DNA of 64,000 nt from a cyanobacterium endosymbiont of Rhopalodia gibberula (lineage in GTDB: Bacteria; Cyanobacteriota; Cyanobacteriia; Cyanobacteriales; Microcystaceae): positions 806,001 to 870,000 of the forward strand of contig NZ_AP018341.1 in NCBI RefSeq assembly GCF_003574135.1, given 5' to 3'. Positions 29,389-42,554 of the stretch are shown one piece after another. Positions within the stretch are counted from its first letter, which is position 1. Each line of letters opens with the position of its first letter. Below the pieces are notes generated by a model that was given only the letters and a program-made list of their open reading frames with translations, was not told where the DNA came from and searched no databases. The position numbers and the translations under genes were made by a program.

Positions 29389-29640
29389 TACGACTTTAAA
29401 CTCAAATAATGTATCTAGTCAAATATCTACTTGTTTCAGTAGGAAATAGGCAATAGGAATAGGAAATAGTTATAAAAATTCATGATTTCTCCATCACTAA
29501 TTTAAAGTAAGTTCGGCTGAGTTCGGCGAGCTCTAAAAACATGGTTGTTATTCTCAATATTTGAGTTTAAATACGACGAGGTTGACAAACATCAAAAAGA
29601 GCAACTATTAATAATCATTTAAGAATAGCAGAAAGCGAGG
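29389..29640. other. Spacer after tamB with a short GGAATA-type repeat
   Basis: Bases 29440-29471 hold several copies of AATAGG/GGAATAGG in a row, a simple repeat of the type common in cyanobacterial intergenic DNA. No gene and no clear terminator are seen. Confidence 0.45.
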
Positions 29641-29930
29641 TTAACTTAATATTTAATATTTTGAGCCTAAATTATGGAAAAGGTTTTTTAAGTAAATGAG
29701 TGTAAGCAATAAATCAAACCAAAAGGTTAATAAAAAAATATAAACACTTTGATTTGTAAAGTGTTTAATCTGAGAAATATATTAAGTTGATTGCTAATTG
29801 TTTCAATAAAAGAAAGCCTACGAAGTAAAATTTAACCAATCAGTTTTACTAACTTTCTTTATTTCTAAAATTTTGTTGAACTTAAATTTTGTTTCTTGAA
29901 TTTTTTCTTGATAGCGCAAAATTTTGGTTC
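29640..29930 (-). pseudogene. IS982-family transposase relic (copy A)
   Basis: The minus strand reads KLVKLIG, then ILLRRLSFIETISNQLN, then FGLIYCLHSFT and KTFSII. The order matches the C-terminal end of IS982 transposases (M-K-x-x-L-M...L-L-R-K-R-x-I-I-E-T-I-x-D-Q-L-K-N-I-S-Q-I-E-H...G-L-I-A-Y...K-K-P-S-L). The catalytic N-terminal half is missing and stops interrupt the rest. A hairpin with 9-bp arms (29742-29766) falls inside it. Copy B lies at 45290-45550. Confidence 0.7.
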
Positions 29931-29933
29931 AAT

Positions 29934-29980
29934 AAGTTTTGGATATCCTGACTTGTAAAAGGTCAGGGTTTCCAAAACTT
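29934..29980 (-). terminator. Probable terminator of dnaK
   Basis: AAGTTTTGGA (29934-29943) pairs with TCCAAAACTT (29971-29980), and inside it CCTGAC pairs with GTCAGG around a 9-nt loop. The two-tier stem lies 20 bp beyond the dnaK stop on the minus strand. No long T-run follows, so intrinsic strength is uncertain. Confidence 0.65.
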
Positions 29981-29999
29981 AAACTAAACGAGAAGTGAA

Positions 30000-31913
30000 T
30001 TATTTAGTTTCTGAAAATTCAGCATCAATTACGTCATCGCCACCTTCAGAAGAACCACTAGAACCTGTCCCACCCCCAGGTGTTGCACCATCAGGAGGAG
30101 TTTGTCCACCAGCTTGTTGATAGACACTAGTACCAATGCTATAGAGAAGTTGCTGTAGATCTGGCATGACAGTCTTGATGGTTTCTTCATCTTCCTTGTC
30201 GATAGCGTCTCTGAGTTGACTAATTAATCCTTCAGCCTTAGTCTTATCAGCTGCAGGGATTTTATCACCCAATTCTTTTAGTTGTTTATCGGCTTGATAG
30301 ACCAAAGAGTCAGCCTCATTTTTGCGGTCAATTTTCTCTCGACGTTCCTTATCAGCTGCAGCATTTGCTTCAGCTTCTTGTACCATACGATCAACTTCTG
30401 TATCAGGTAGGGTAGAAGCCCCAGTAATGCTAATAGACTGTTCTTTCCCTGTTCCTTTATCTTTTGCAGTTACATTAAGAATACCGTCTGCATTTATATC
30501 AAAGGTGACTTCAATTTGAGGAACACCACGAGGTGCGGGAGGAATACCATCAAGGCGAAAAGTTCCTAAACTCTTGTTATCCCGCGACATTTCCCGTTCT
30601 CCTTGAAGAACGCTAATTTCTACATTTGCCTGTCCGTCTTGTGCAGTGGAAAAGACCTCAGATTTTTTGGTAGGGATAGTAGTGTTACGGGGAATAATCT
30701 TAGTCATGACACCACCAAGGGTCTCTACCCCAAGAGATAAAGGCGTTACGTCAAGGAGCAAGATATCTTTAACTTCTCCGGCTAGGACACCTCCTTGAAT
30801 TGCTGCCCCTACAGCAACTACCTCATCTGGGTTAACTCCTTGATTGGGGTCTTTTCCTAAAACTTTTTTAACTAATTCTTGCACAGCAGGAATGCGAGTG
30901 GACCCACCCACTAAGACGACCTCGTCAATATCACTATTGCTGACTTTGGCATCTTTCATGGAATTTTTTACAGGAATTCCACAACGATCAATTAGGTCAG
31001 AGCAGAGGTCTTCAAATTTAGCTCGTGTTAAAGTTGTATCAAGATGTTTAGGTCCTTCTTGAGTAGCTGTAATAAAAGGAAGGTTAATTTCAGCCTGGGT
31101 AACGCCAGATAGTTCAATTTTCGCTTTCTCTGCAGCTTCTGTCAGACGTTGTAGGGCTTGTTTATCTTGTCTTAAGTCTACCCCTTCTTTTGCCTTGAAT
31201 TCTGCGGCTAAGTAGTCCACAATTTTTTTGTCGAAATCATCTCCTCCTAAATGGGTATCTCCAGAGGTGGCTAGTACTTCAAAAACACCATCCCCGACTT
31301 CTAAGATGGAAACGTCGAACGTCCCTCCCCCTAAATCAAATACCAAAATAGTTTCGTTACTCTTTTTATCTAACCCATAAGCCAAAGATGCTGCAGTAGG
31401 TTCGTTGATGATACGTTTAACTTCAATTCCAGCAATTTTCCCCGCGTCTTTGGTCGCTTGACGCTGAGAGTCGTTAAAGTATGCAGGAACGGTGATAACT
31501 GCTTCTGTAACTGTTTCTCCTAAATATTTACTCGCATCGTCCACTAATTTACGGAGAACTTGGGCAGAAATTTCTTCAGGGGCAAATTGTTTGCCTTGCG
31601 ATGGGCAGTCTAGCTTAACATTACCATTGCTGTCTTTGTCAACTTTGTAGGAGACTTCCGTAGTTTCAATTTTGACTTCGCTGTGTTTACGTCCAATGAA
31701 GCGTTTAACAGAATAAAATGTGTTTTCAGGGTTCATCACCGCTTGACGCTTAGCAATTTGTCCCACTAAGCGATCACCATTCTTGGCATAAGCTACCACT
31801 GAGGGGGTGGTACGAAATCCTTCAGTATTGGCAATGACAGTAGGTTTTCCTCCTTCCATAACCGCCACGCACGAGTTGGTAGTTCCTAAGTCAATTCCAA
31901 CAACCTTTCCCAT
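30000..31913 (-). CDS. dnaK: Molecular chaperone DnaK (DnaK2 type)
   Basis: A 637-residue Hsp70. The ATPase domain begins [20 protein letters not shown], with phosphate-2 loop [15 protein letters not shown] and adenosine motif [17 protein letters not shown]. The linker [13 protein letters not shown] leads to the substrate-binding domain, a helical lid and a Gly/Ser-rich tail ending [10 protein letters not shown]. The sequence matches the main cytosolic DnaK2 of cyanobacteria, not the divergent DnaK1 or DnaK3. No grpE or dnaJ is adjacent. I saw no CIRCE inverted repeat upstream, so HrcA control is not evident here. Confidence 0.96.
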   Translation of the reverse strand: MGKVVGIDLGTTNSCVAVMEGGKPTVIANTEGFRTTPSVVAYAKNGDRLVGQIAKRQAVMNPENTFYSVKRFIGRKHSEVKIETTEVSYKVDKDSNGNVKLDCPSQGKQFAPEEISAQVLRKLVDDASKYLGETVTEAVITVPAYFNDSQRQATKDAGKIAGIEVKRIINEPTAASLAYGLDKKSNETILVFDLGGGTFDVSILEVGDGVFEVLATSGDTHLGGDDFDKKIVDYLAAEFKAKEGVDLRQDKQALQRLTEAAEKAKIELSGVTQAEINLPFITATQEGPKHLDTTLTRAKFEDLCSDLIDRCGIPVKNSMKDAKVSNSDIDEVVLVGGSTRIPAVQELVKKVLGKDPNQGVNPDEVVAVGAAIQGGVLAGEVKDILLLDVTPLSLGVETLGGVMTKIIPRNTTIPTKKSEVFSTAQDGQANVEISVLQGEREMSRDNKSLGTFRLDGIPPAPRGVPQIEVTFDINADGILNVTAKDKGTGKEQSISITGASTLPDTEVDRMVQEAEANAAADKERREKIDRKNEADSLVYQADKQLKELGDKIPAADKTKAEGLISQLRDAIDKEDEETIKTVMPDLQQLLYSIGTSVYQQAGGQTPPDGATPGGGTGSSGSSEGGDDVIDAEFSETK

Positions 31914-32213
31914 ATTAAATTCAACTCCAAGATAACTATAAGAATGAACTGATACTGAACTTGAATAAAAACCATATAATACTTCAGGGATTATGTTAAG
32001 TAAGTTCAGTCACCCATATCTATAGTGACGGCAGTAGGTCAGTCTTCGGTAGTGTAGTTTTCCGAACCTAAGATGACGGGTGGACAAACAGGTAAAAAGT
32101 AAAAGACAAAAGCAAAATATCAAAAATTTAAGCTAACTTAGTATAAAAAGCATTTAATTCACGCAACTTATCTCCATACTTATGTAATGAATAACAGACA
32201 ACCTTATTGTATT

Positions 32214-32266
32214 TTAATTCTACTTTCAAATAAAAAAATAATTTTTTTATTTGAAAGTAGAATTAA
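32214..32266. repeat. Perfect inverted repeat, 25-bp arms, 3-nt loop
   Basis: The arm at 32214-32238 (TTAATTCTACTTTC then AAATAAAAAAA) is exactly complementary to 32242-32266. The loop is TAA. Seven A-T pairs form the tip. It lies about 300 bp upstream of the dnaK start. This is the longest perfect stem found in the window. Confidence 0.85.
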
Positions 32267-32810
32267 CTTGATGTCTTTTTTAAAGAGACTTTAATAAAAA
32301 TAGATAGTTATATTGACTGATGTATAATCATCTAGCAAAATGTAAAATCAAGAAACTTAAGAATTAAAAATAGATAACATTTAAGAATATATCAGCTCCC
32401 TTTATTGGTTGACTTAATTTAGTCACTAATACTTTGTGCTGTTTCCTTGTTAAAACAAGTAGTAGTTTTGTTATTTAACACTTAGTTAAGCTCTAGTTTT
32501 TAAATATAGAAAATAATATATAAAATATTAAAAATCTATTATATCAGAATATCTAAATTTTGTTTATTCTAAGAATTTATCTTAAGTCTTTTTTTTGACA
32601 AAGATATTCAAAAATAGTAGTTAAGTTTTGTACGTTTTTAAAATTCAATTTTTTATTCTATAATTTGCTTAACTTTAAGAAGGACAAATTTATCCTTATG
32701 CTAAATACAATTACTCTCTTCTTCTAAAAGAAGAGAGAGTATATAACTAAAAAGACTTATTATATCAATAATATAACTAATATGAATTTAAGAGTTATTT
32801 AATAAAATTT

Positions 32811-32845
32811 TTACTCTCTATTATTACTAGAATTATAGAGAGTAA
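32811..32845. repeat. Inverted repeat, 11-bp arms, followed by TTTT
   Basis: TTACTCTCTAT pairs with ATAGAGAGTAA around 13 nt, followed by a short T-run on the plus strand. It is terminator-like, but no gene precedes it. A related imperfect stem (ACTCTCTTCT...AGAAGAGAGAGT) sits 100 bp upstream at about 32712-32741 and shares the ACTCTCT word. Confidence 0.6.
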
Positions 32846-32994
32846 TTTTGTAAATTTTTCCCAATATTTTTTAAGAAAAATTTTTCTTTTTCTTAAATTA
32901 CATACGCCACCATCATCTATGCAATAATACTTTTTTAGATAGCTCTATATTTTTAGACCAATGTTAATCAACTAAATTTAGCAATTTTGTATTT

Positions 32995-33030
32995 ACTAAC
33001 TGAAAAAATTTCATAATTTTTTCAGTTAGT
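32995..33030. repeat. Perfect inverted repeat, 16-bp arms, 4-nt loop
   Basis: ACTAACTGAAAAAATT (32995-33010) pairs exactly with 33015-33030 around TCAT. The upper part of the stem is an A-tract paired with a T-tract. Confidence 0.75.
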
Positions 33031-33659
33031 ACTTTGAAAAATAGGTAGATACATAACTATCGGTAGTCTCAGCCTGTTATAACAGTTAGTCTTTATTTTA
33101 TAATACTCAAAACTTTTTTTCTAATTGACTTGAGTTGTACTATAAGTTTTTAAAAATATTTAACTAGATATATTTTCTCTTTATTTTAAAGTTTTAAAAA
33201 AAGAAGAATTACTTTCTTGTTTTAAAATACATCAAACTTTTTAAGGAATTTTTTTTATTTAAAAAACCATTTTTATTTTTGTATATATTCGTATATCTGC
33301 TAGTATTAATTTCGATTTTTAGTTTACTTTTTAAAGTAGCTTATTAGTTGATAATATTTTTTTATACATAATCAGATCTGTTAAGATTTTTTATTGAACT
33401 AGAATTTATTTATGCGGCGATAACACTATTTTTTAAAATCTATTTATAGAATAATTTGACAAGTAAATATCATCTTTTTAATTCTATAGTATTTCAGCTA
33501 AATAGTTCAATAAAACTTAAAATTTAGTAGCTTAAAATAACAGTAGTAGGTAAACCTGTAAGTTGTGTTTTTGTAAAAAAATATAAAAATACGACTTTTG
33601 TTTCTATAGATTATATTTATAGCTTAATAAACCATTAAATAATCCATGAATACACAAAC

Positions 33660-33677
33660 CCCTAACCAGAGTTAGGG
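33660..33677. repeat. Short hairpin, 7-bp arms
   Basis: CCCTAAC pairs with GTTAGGG around CAGA. It is a small GC-containing stem inside very AT-rich DNA, possibly an old terminator. Confidence 0.45.
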
Positions 33678-33871
33678 TATCAGCAGCTTTATTTTCTTAG
33701 TAAGAAAAACTTTTTTATTTATCTGTTTTTCGAAAAAAATAAAAAAAAACTCAATATAATAAACTCTTCAATTAAGGTAATACTTTCCCTAAGCCTATTT
33801 CCTTCAGTCGCTTTAACATGGTAACTATTCATACCTAAACCAACTTCAGTTTCGTAAATAAAAACTAGATC

Positions 33872-33908
33872 TTAAAATAGTTATTCAATACTTGAATAAC
33901 TATTTTAA
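33872..33908. repeat. Perfect inverted repeat, 17-bp arms, 3-nt loop
   Basis: TTAAAATAGTTATTCAA (33872-33888) pairs exactly with 33892-33908 around TAC. No gene lies within 900 bp on either side. Confidence 0.75.
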
Positions 33909-34885
33909 TCTCAAAGTTTGAACTTTGTTTGTATAAGCTTTTAAGGGATGAAGTCTTTTTTATATACTCAGTTAAGTTTATGAATTAAATCACACACAGT
34001 AAGATATTAACTTTGAGATCTGTTTTTCTAGATAAGTGAACACTGAGATATTGTCAATAAACATCGTTATATTGTTATGTAATTATTGTATGATATTAAG
34101 TCTTTCTATCTCAATAAAAGGAGAGCTTTCTAAGCTAGAACAATACTTCCTATATTTTTATTAATTTTTAATAATCATAAAAATAATTAACGAAACTTTA
34201 ATTGAATTAAAAATATCCTACTAATTGTTGAGTTGATTAATTAATTTTATTGTTAATTTATATGCCTTTAGTAGTATCTATAGAGTACAATTTTGTTCTT
34301 TAAAGTAACTAATATTCTTTTGTTTATTCACACTAATTTTTATAAAAAAAAAGTCACTATTAGTTTAAATATCTCCTGAAAAATAGCTTGTCTTAACTCA
34401 ATGCAATAACTAACGCTCAACGGATGGAATTACATCAGGTGGATGAGACCTTGTAGGTAGGAGTCATTAATCTGGGTTGTCTTTCGATTGAAAACTTGCC
34501 CTAGAAATTTCTGAGCCTTTATGCTCAAAATTAAGATATCTATCAAAAGAAACAAATCTCGATTATTGACTCATCTAAACCTGAGAATTTATCTGGTACT
34601 TAGAATATTTCTAGCAATTGACCATTAAAATTATGGTACTAGTATCTTCATTAAAATACGGATAAATTTAGGGAACTTTCTAGATACATTATTATTAATA
34701 GTCTTGTATTTGGAATTACTCTGGACATGATTCACTATTGTTTTCAGGGAATTTGTTAGCCATTAGTTTTCGTTAAGTCTTCCTAAGACAAAAATTAAAC
34801 TTTACTCATGGTAATTTTCAGGGTTATTTTGATAATTATGTGTTAAGAATAACTATAAAGACCACTCGTCCGCCCACTTTAACCC

Positions 34886-36142
34886 GTGACTATTTTTAAT
34901 ACTTTTAGGTCTCTTGACCGAGATAAAAGACGCAATCTTTCACTTTTATTTAGTGCAAATCTACTATTTTGGACAAGTTTAACGAGTCTTCTTCCCACCT
35001 TACCTATTTATATTGAAGATATTGGTGGGACAACAACTCAAGTTGGGTTAGTCATGGGAAGTTTTGCCATTGGGCTAATTTGTTCTCGCACTGGATTAGG
35101 ATACTTAGCTGATGGGTATAGTCGTACATTAGTAGTTCGCATTGGTATGTTAGTTGCCACACTTGCTCCTATTGGCTATCTTTTAGTTCAGTCTATTTGG
35201 CCACTGATAGCTGTTCGCACCTTTCATGGCATCAGTTTAGCGGCTTTTACCACCGGTTATAGTACGTTGGTAATAGATTTATCTCCTATTAAACAGCGAG
35301 GACAACTCATAGGTTATATGAATTTGGGAGCTCCAATTGGCATGGCAATTGGCCCAGCCATGGGGACTTTTTTAAAGGAGTCTCGGGGATACCAATTGTT
35401 CTTTTTAACAACTGCTTGCATCGGATTTTGGGGTTATCTACTCGCTTCTCAGATTCAGGAGAAACCCCGTAATCGTAACATAAGTTTCGACTCAACGATA
35501 TCTGACGTACCTCCTCGAAATTTTAGGCAACTGTTAAGTAGTCCCTCGATTTTGGTTCCGACTCTTATTCTGTTATTGATTGGATTAGTCTTTGGGACGT
35601 TAATGGCATTTTTACCGCTATTTTTACGGGAAACTGCCTTGGGATTAAGTGCCGGCTTGTTTTACACCACTGTTGCTGTTGCAAGTTTCATTATGCGGGT
35701 TGTTTCGGGACAAGCATCTGATCGCTATGGTAGAGGACTATTTATTACTATTAGTCTTGTTTGTTACGTAACCTCTATGGGTTTGTTAACCCAAGCGCAC
35801 AGTTACAGAGACCTACTCCTAGGAGCTATTTTTGAAGGAATGGGAGCGGGAATTCTAATTCCCATGATGATTTCGCTTATTTCTGATCGATCTTCTCCTT
35901 CCGAACGAGGTCGAGTTTATTCGGTATGTATGGGAGGGTTTGACTTAGGACTAGCCATAGCTGGTCCAATTCTAGGAATTTTAGGACAAATGATAAGTTA
36001 TCGTTCCATGTTTGCTTTAGATGGTAGTTTGGCTACCATCGCCATGATAATATTTATGAGTCGGTCCAATAAAAGTCTCAAACATTCCCTAGGTTTTGCT
36101 TTGGGACAGGAAAAAGACTTATATTCTCAGTCAAAGAATTAG
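34886..36142 (+). CDS. MFS transporter
   Basis: A 418-residue permease with about twelve hydrophobic segments. The loop between helices 2 and 3 reads GYLADGYSRTLVVRIG, a variant of the MFS G-x-x-x-D-R-x-x-R-R motif, and the second half repeats it as GQASDRYGRGLFITISL. These mark the two six-helix bundles. The substrate is not evident. The start is GTG, giving MTIFNTFRSLDRDKRRN ahead of the first helix. It is followed 148 bp later by a same-strand glycosyltransferase, which could share a transcript. The protein is complete. Confidence 0.85.
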   Translation: MTIFNTFRSLDRDKRRNLSLLFSANLLFWTSLTSLLPTLPIYIEDIGGTTTQVGLVMGSFAIGLICSRTGLGYLADGYSRTLVVRIGMLVATLAPIGYLLVQSIWPLIAVRTFHGISLAAFTTGYSTLVIDLSPIKQRGQLIGYMNLGAPIGMAIGPAMGTFLKESRGYQLFFLTTACIGFWGYLLASQIQEKPRNRNISFDSTISDVPPRNFRQLLSSPSILVPTLILLLIGLVFGTLMAFLPLFLRETALGLSAGLFYTTVAVASFIMRVVSGQASDRYGRGLFITISLVCYVTSMGLLTQAHSYRDLLLGAIFEGMGAGILIPMMISLISDRSSPSERGRVYSVCMGGFDLGLAIAGPILGILGQMISYRSMFALDGSLATIAMIIFMSRSNKSLKHSLGFALGQEKDLYSQSKN

Positions 36143-36290
36143 GCTGAGTGATTAACCTAATCAATTTTTTCTAGGGATTAATTTTCAAATGTCTAGCTTT
36201 AAGATAAGTTTTCCTCTGTACACAGATGTAACTAGATGTTAATTTACGGTATATTGAATCTATTTAACTTAATTAAATCTCTTCATTTTA

Positions 36291-37442
36291 ATGCATATTG
36301 CTTGGCTAGGGAAAAAATCTCCTTTCTGCGGAAATGTTACCTATGGTCGGGAAGTGACTAATGCTCTTCTAGATCGAGGATATAACGTTAGTTTTCTTCA
36401 TTTTGCTCAAGAAGAAGTTCATTCTTCTAATTGGCCTGATTGTCCGGAAGTTTTTCTTCCATTTCTATATAAATCCCAAATTTATACGATTCCAACGCCC
36501 AGATCAAACAGAATTTTGATGCAGTCTTTGGAGGATCTCAAACCTGATTTGGTTCATGCTTCTCTAACTCTTTCCCCTTTAGATTTTCGACTTCCTGAAA
36601 TTTGTCAAGCTCTCAATTTACCTCTAATAGCAACCTTCCATCCTGCCTTTGATAGTAAACTTCGTAATCTTAAATCAAGTACTCAATTTTTGACTTATCA
36701 GTTCTATGCACCATTTTTAGCTCACTATGATAAAGTCATCGTTTTTTCTCAGTTACAACGAGATTTACTAATTAAACTAGGAGTTCCTACTAAAAAATTA
36801 GCAGTAATTCCTAATGGGGTACATACAGACAAGTATTCTCCTGGTGTATCTCATCTTAAATCTAAGTTTTTTGCTAAACGTCTTTTCGTTTATGTGGGAC
36901 GCATCGCTACCGAAAAAAATGTTGAAGCTTTACTCAAGGCTTGGAAACATACTAAAATGGGCTCGAAAAGTAAATTACTCATAGTGGGAGACGGTCCCTT
37001 AAAAGCATCGTTAGAACCGTTTTACGGAACAGAGTGTGGTATCCACTGGTTGGGGTTTGTCGCTGATGAACAACAACGCATCGACATTCTACGCGGAGCT
37101 GATGTCTTTATCCTTCCCTCGTTAGTGGAAGGGTTGTCTTTGTCCCTTCTTGAAGCCATGTCCTGTGGGTTAGCTTGTATAGCGACGGATGCGGGGGCTG
37201 ATGGGGAAGTCTTGGCTGATGGGGCGGGAATTGTGCTTAATACCCAGGGCGTGACCACTCAATTAAAAACGTTGCTCCCTCTATTTCAAGATCACCCTGA
37301 TATCACTCAACTTTTAGGACAAAAAGCACGACAACGAGTTCTAGAAAAATATAATCTCAATGATAACATCATCCACTTGGAGCAAGTGTACAGTCAAATG
37401 CTACAACAGTCCAGTTTTACTATTCTGGGTTCTTTATTTTAA
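36291..37442 (+). CDS. GT4-family glycosyltransferase (possibly the DgdA-type galactolipid enzyme)
   Basis: A 383-residue GT-B fold enzyme. The N-terminal acceptor domain begins MHIAWLGKKSPFCGNVTYGR, and the linker shows VIPNGVHTDKYSPG. The C-terminal donor domain has VYVGRIATEKNVEALLKAW, LLIVGDGPLKASLE and the E-x7-E motif in VEGLSLSLLEAMSCG. No signal peptide; peripheral membrane association is plausible. The N-terminal glycine motif resembles the cyanobacterial family that includes the digalactosyldiacylglycerol synthase DgdA, but I recall this only loosely. Another GT4 hexosyltransferase is equally possible. The gene is intact. Confidence 0.8.
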   Translation: MHIAWLGKKSPFCGNVTYGREVTNALLDRGYNVSFLHFAQEEVHSSNWPDCPEVFLPFLYKSQIYTIPTPRSNRILMQSLEDLKPDLVHASLTLSPLDFRLPEICQALNLPLIATFHPAFDSKLRNLKSSTQFLTYQFYAPFLAHYDKVIVFSQLQRDLLIKLGVPTKKLAVIPNGVHTDKYSPGVSHLKSKFFAKRLFVYVGRIATEKNVEALLKAWKHTKMGSKSKLLIVGDGPLKASLEPFYGTECGIHWLGFVADEQQRIDILRGADVFILPSLVEGLSLSLLEAMSCGLACIATDAGADGEVLADGAGIVLNTQGVTTQLKTLLPLFQDHPDITQLLGQKARQRVLEKYNLNDNIIHLEQVYSQMLQQSSFTILGSLF

Positions 37443-37569
37443 ACTTTGTATAAAGAGTAACTTTCATCTCAAATCGAGACCTTTATTGTCGGTGAATTAC
37501 TTTATTGAAATGTCTTCATAAAAAATTTGAAGCTATAATTAAATAAGTTAAAAACCTTTCTTGTCCCTT

Positions 37570-38434
37570 TTCCAGAAAAACGATGGGTGATTGCCTCGAG
37601 TATGCTGATATTACTAACTGTAGGAACCAAGCGAATTTAAACCCTTAAATAAACCCAAGCCCAGTCATTAGGAGCAGTTAGCTTCCGACAGTTATGCCAT
37701 TATTAAATACAGTCAGTGGGAAGGTCGAAGTGGACTAGCAAACAGTTAGTCTGGCTCGAGTAGGTTTAGCCATTATCAAAACAGATGGGAAATCAAAAAA
37801 TTTAAGTACAAAAAGCTGCTATTGAATCTTTAGAAGCTAAATTAGCTGAGAGAGGTCCACTAATTCAGGTTAATTTGGCACGTCTCAAAAGAGAATTAAT
37901 TGGGGAAAAACAGCAATCAACCATCATCGTTAAAGGTTTAGAAGCTGAATTAAAAGATATACAATCGGAATATGTAAGCCATAAAGTCTTAGCTATCAAG
38001 AAGATATTTTTTGAATGGGAGTTGAATAAGTGTTAGCTATTTTTAGATACAGTTAGAGAGATCTAAACAAAATATCAGGAGAAACTAAATAAAATTATTA
38101 ATGTTCTTAGCGAACAAATTCAAGAAAGAAAAGTATAATTTACAAAAAAATCAATGATTTAACTAGAGCGATAAAATAAACAAAAGCCGCCTTGAATTGT
38201 ATCGCTGAAGTTTGTGCTGTTGATGTCTAAAAAATCTGAGTGGAAGTAGATAAAGTCGTAGCTGAACTAAAAGAAGCTCAAACTAATTTAGACTTAGGCG
38301 ATATTAAAGCTCCTAAGGATGGTAAAGTTCTGAAAATTGATCGCTATCTGGAGGGAAAGATTGATGATATTAATAAAATTGTTAAATTAAATTATACGTC
38401 AAAAAAAATTGTTGATATTTTAATAATTAGATAA
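37570..38434 (+). pseudogene. Decayed DevB/HlyD-type membrane-fusion protein gene
   Basis: The plus strand across frames gives RWVIASSMLILLTVGTKRI (an N-terminal membrane anchor). A coiled-coil section follows, with KAAIESLEAKLAERGPLIQV and LARLKRELIGEKQQSTIIVK. An intact C-terminal block of 64 codons (38240-38434) contains ELKEAQTNLDLGDIKAPKDG and KVLKIDRYLEGKIDD. That last part is the lipoyl/beta-barrel junction of HlyD-family ABC-exporter adaptors (L-D-L-x-x-I-x-A-P-x-D-G-x-V-L-K-I). Multiple stops and frameshifts are present. DevB proteins export glycolipids or polysaccharide with DevCA; no devC or devA follows. Confidence 0.75.
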
Positions 38435-39880
38435 TTAGAGATTTTGACAGAATTAGTTAACTTTTTTTTGATGTAGTCTTTAGATACTTTATAAAAAATA
38501 AGAGACTAATAATATTGAATATATTGCTTATCTTTCTAATTAAATAGAAAGATACTTTTCTATAAAAAGAAAAAACATTTATTTTTATGGCAAGTTTAAA
38601 TCCTGATAAAAATATAATCTATCCGGAACCAGAAAAAATACTTCGGTTATCAACCTATAGGATATTTTTTTATTTGATAGTCTTTTTTATTCATGCTTTT
38701 GTTTAATTGATAAAAATCATTTAAAACTTCAATTACTAATTAATGTCAGTTTTGAATAGCTTTTTCCAAAGTAGAAAAGGTGTTAACCTTTAATAATTTT
38801 AAATGAAAACTTCATGCTGATGTTGAGCAAAGATAAATTATTTTCTATAAAAAAATCATAAAAAATAATAAATACTTTTAGCACAATCAAACTATGATTA
38901 GTTTTTTGAGGAAAAAATAGGGTTTGCAATAAATACTCTTATTAAGAAGATAATATTATTTATTGAATTCTATATATAAATATAAACAATTGTCTGTACG
39001 AATAGACAATATTAAAGACTATAGAATATACATATTTCTATCTATTAATATTACTTTATAATAAGTAATTATTTTGAGTTATGTTGAATTTCTTATGAAT
39101 TTTTATATATCAAAGTTTCTCTACAGAAAATGTACCTAAACCAATTAGATAGTTGATTATTGTAATGATAATATCTAAAGTAATTAATATGTTGCATGTC
39201 TAACACAGTAGCTTTTTATAAGCTTAAAATAGTTGACACAGAAGATATCATTTTTTAAAAAAAATTATTTAAAAGTAGACATAAAAATGTCATGATAAAC
39301 ATCAATCTTTTTATAAAAGAAAATCTATTTATTGAGATTTTCTTTTATAAAAATTAAATTTTAAAAAGCGGAAAAGTGGTAATTTTTAAATATAAACTAA
39401 ATTTATAAGAAACAAATTTATCAATCATAATAAGAGGATTTAAATTACAATAAATAGGTAGTTTACAAGTTTTAGGACAGAAATTAGTAGAGAAAAACAG
39501 TTACTGGTTAAAATTTGTACTACTATAATGTTGGTAACTTCTTTCAAGAAAGATAATTTATTATGTCTATTAACTCCTGCACATACTTTAGTTAGTTATA
39601 CTAAAGTACGTGTATTCAACAAATATACTGCTTACTTTGATAGTAAATCTGCTTATAATGTATTTGGTTTAAGGGTAAGGCTGTACTGTTTTAATTGTTA
39701 CTTACAACAATTGGATTTTGGAGCTGGCTGCTCGTATTATTGTACTAGAATACGGATATTTAGTAACCGAAGCCATTCAATTTTAACTTTGGTCAGTCTG
39801 TAACTCAGTAGAGTGAGTAAGAGCAATCGAAGCTAAAAATCATTAAGGAAAAACAAAATTTTATGTCTACCCCAATAAAG
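38435..39880. other. 1.4-kb gene-free region with scraps and hairpins
   Basis: A short ORF at 38588 (MASLNPDKNIIYPEPEKILR, then a membrane-like stretch and a stop) looks like the N-terminus of a lost membrane protein. Around 39528-39800 a plus-strand reading gives LAARIIVLEYGYLVTEAIQF and neighbouring scraps, also gene-like but unidentified. Hairpins: 38529-38554 (10-bp arms) and 39308-39353 (19-bp arms). Confidence 0.45.
39308..39353. repeat. Perfect inverted repeat, 19-bp arms, 8-nt loop
   Basis: TTTTTATAAAAGAAAATCT (39308-39326) is exactly complementary to 39335-39353. The loop is ATTTATTG. No adjacent gene explains it as a terminator. Confidence 0.8.

Positions 39881-42554
<2,674 letters not shown>

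Larger units (their letters stand above)
31914..34885. other. 3-kb gene-free region rich in hairpins
   Basis: The longest gene-free stretch in the window. The first 180 bp (to about 32100) are moderately GC-rich and probably hold the dnaK promoter. The rest is very AT-rich with dense stops in all frames. At least five perfect inverted repeats lie here (32214, 32811, 32995, 33660, 33872). Around 34390-34640 the GC content rises and a plus-strand reading gives scraps such as NAQRMELHQVDETL and GVINLGCLSIENLP, likely a dead gene that I cannot name. Confidence 0.55.

Noticed and set aside
31914-32100. CIRCE element upstream of dnaK
   Set aside because: No TTAGCACTC-N9-GAGTGCTAA-like inverted repeat could be found.
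39528-39803. 91-codon plus-strand ORF as a real gene
   Set aside because: Cys/Tyr-rich, no recognisable motif, and protein-like scraps occur in a different frame of the same DNA, which suggests decay.
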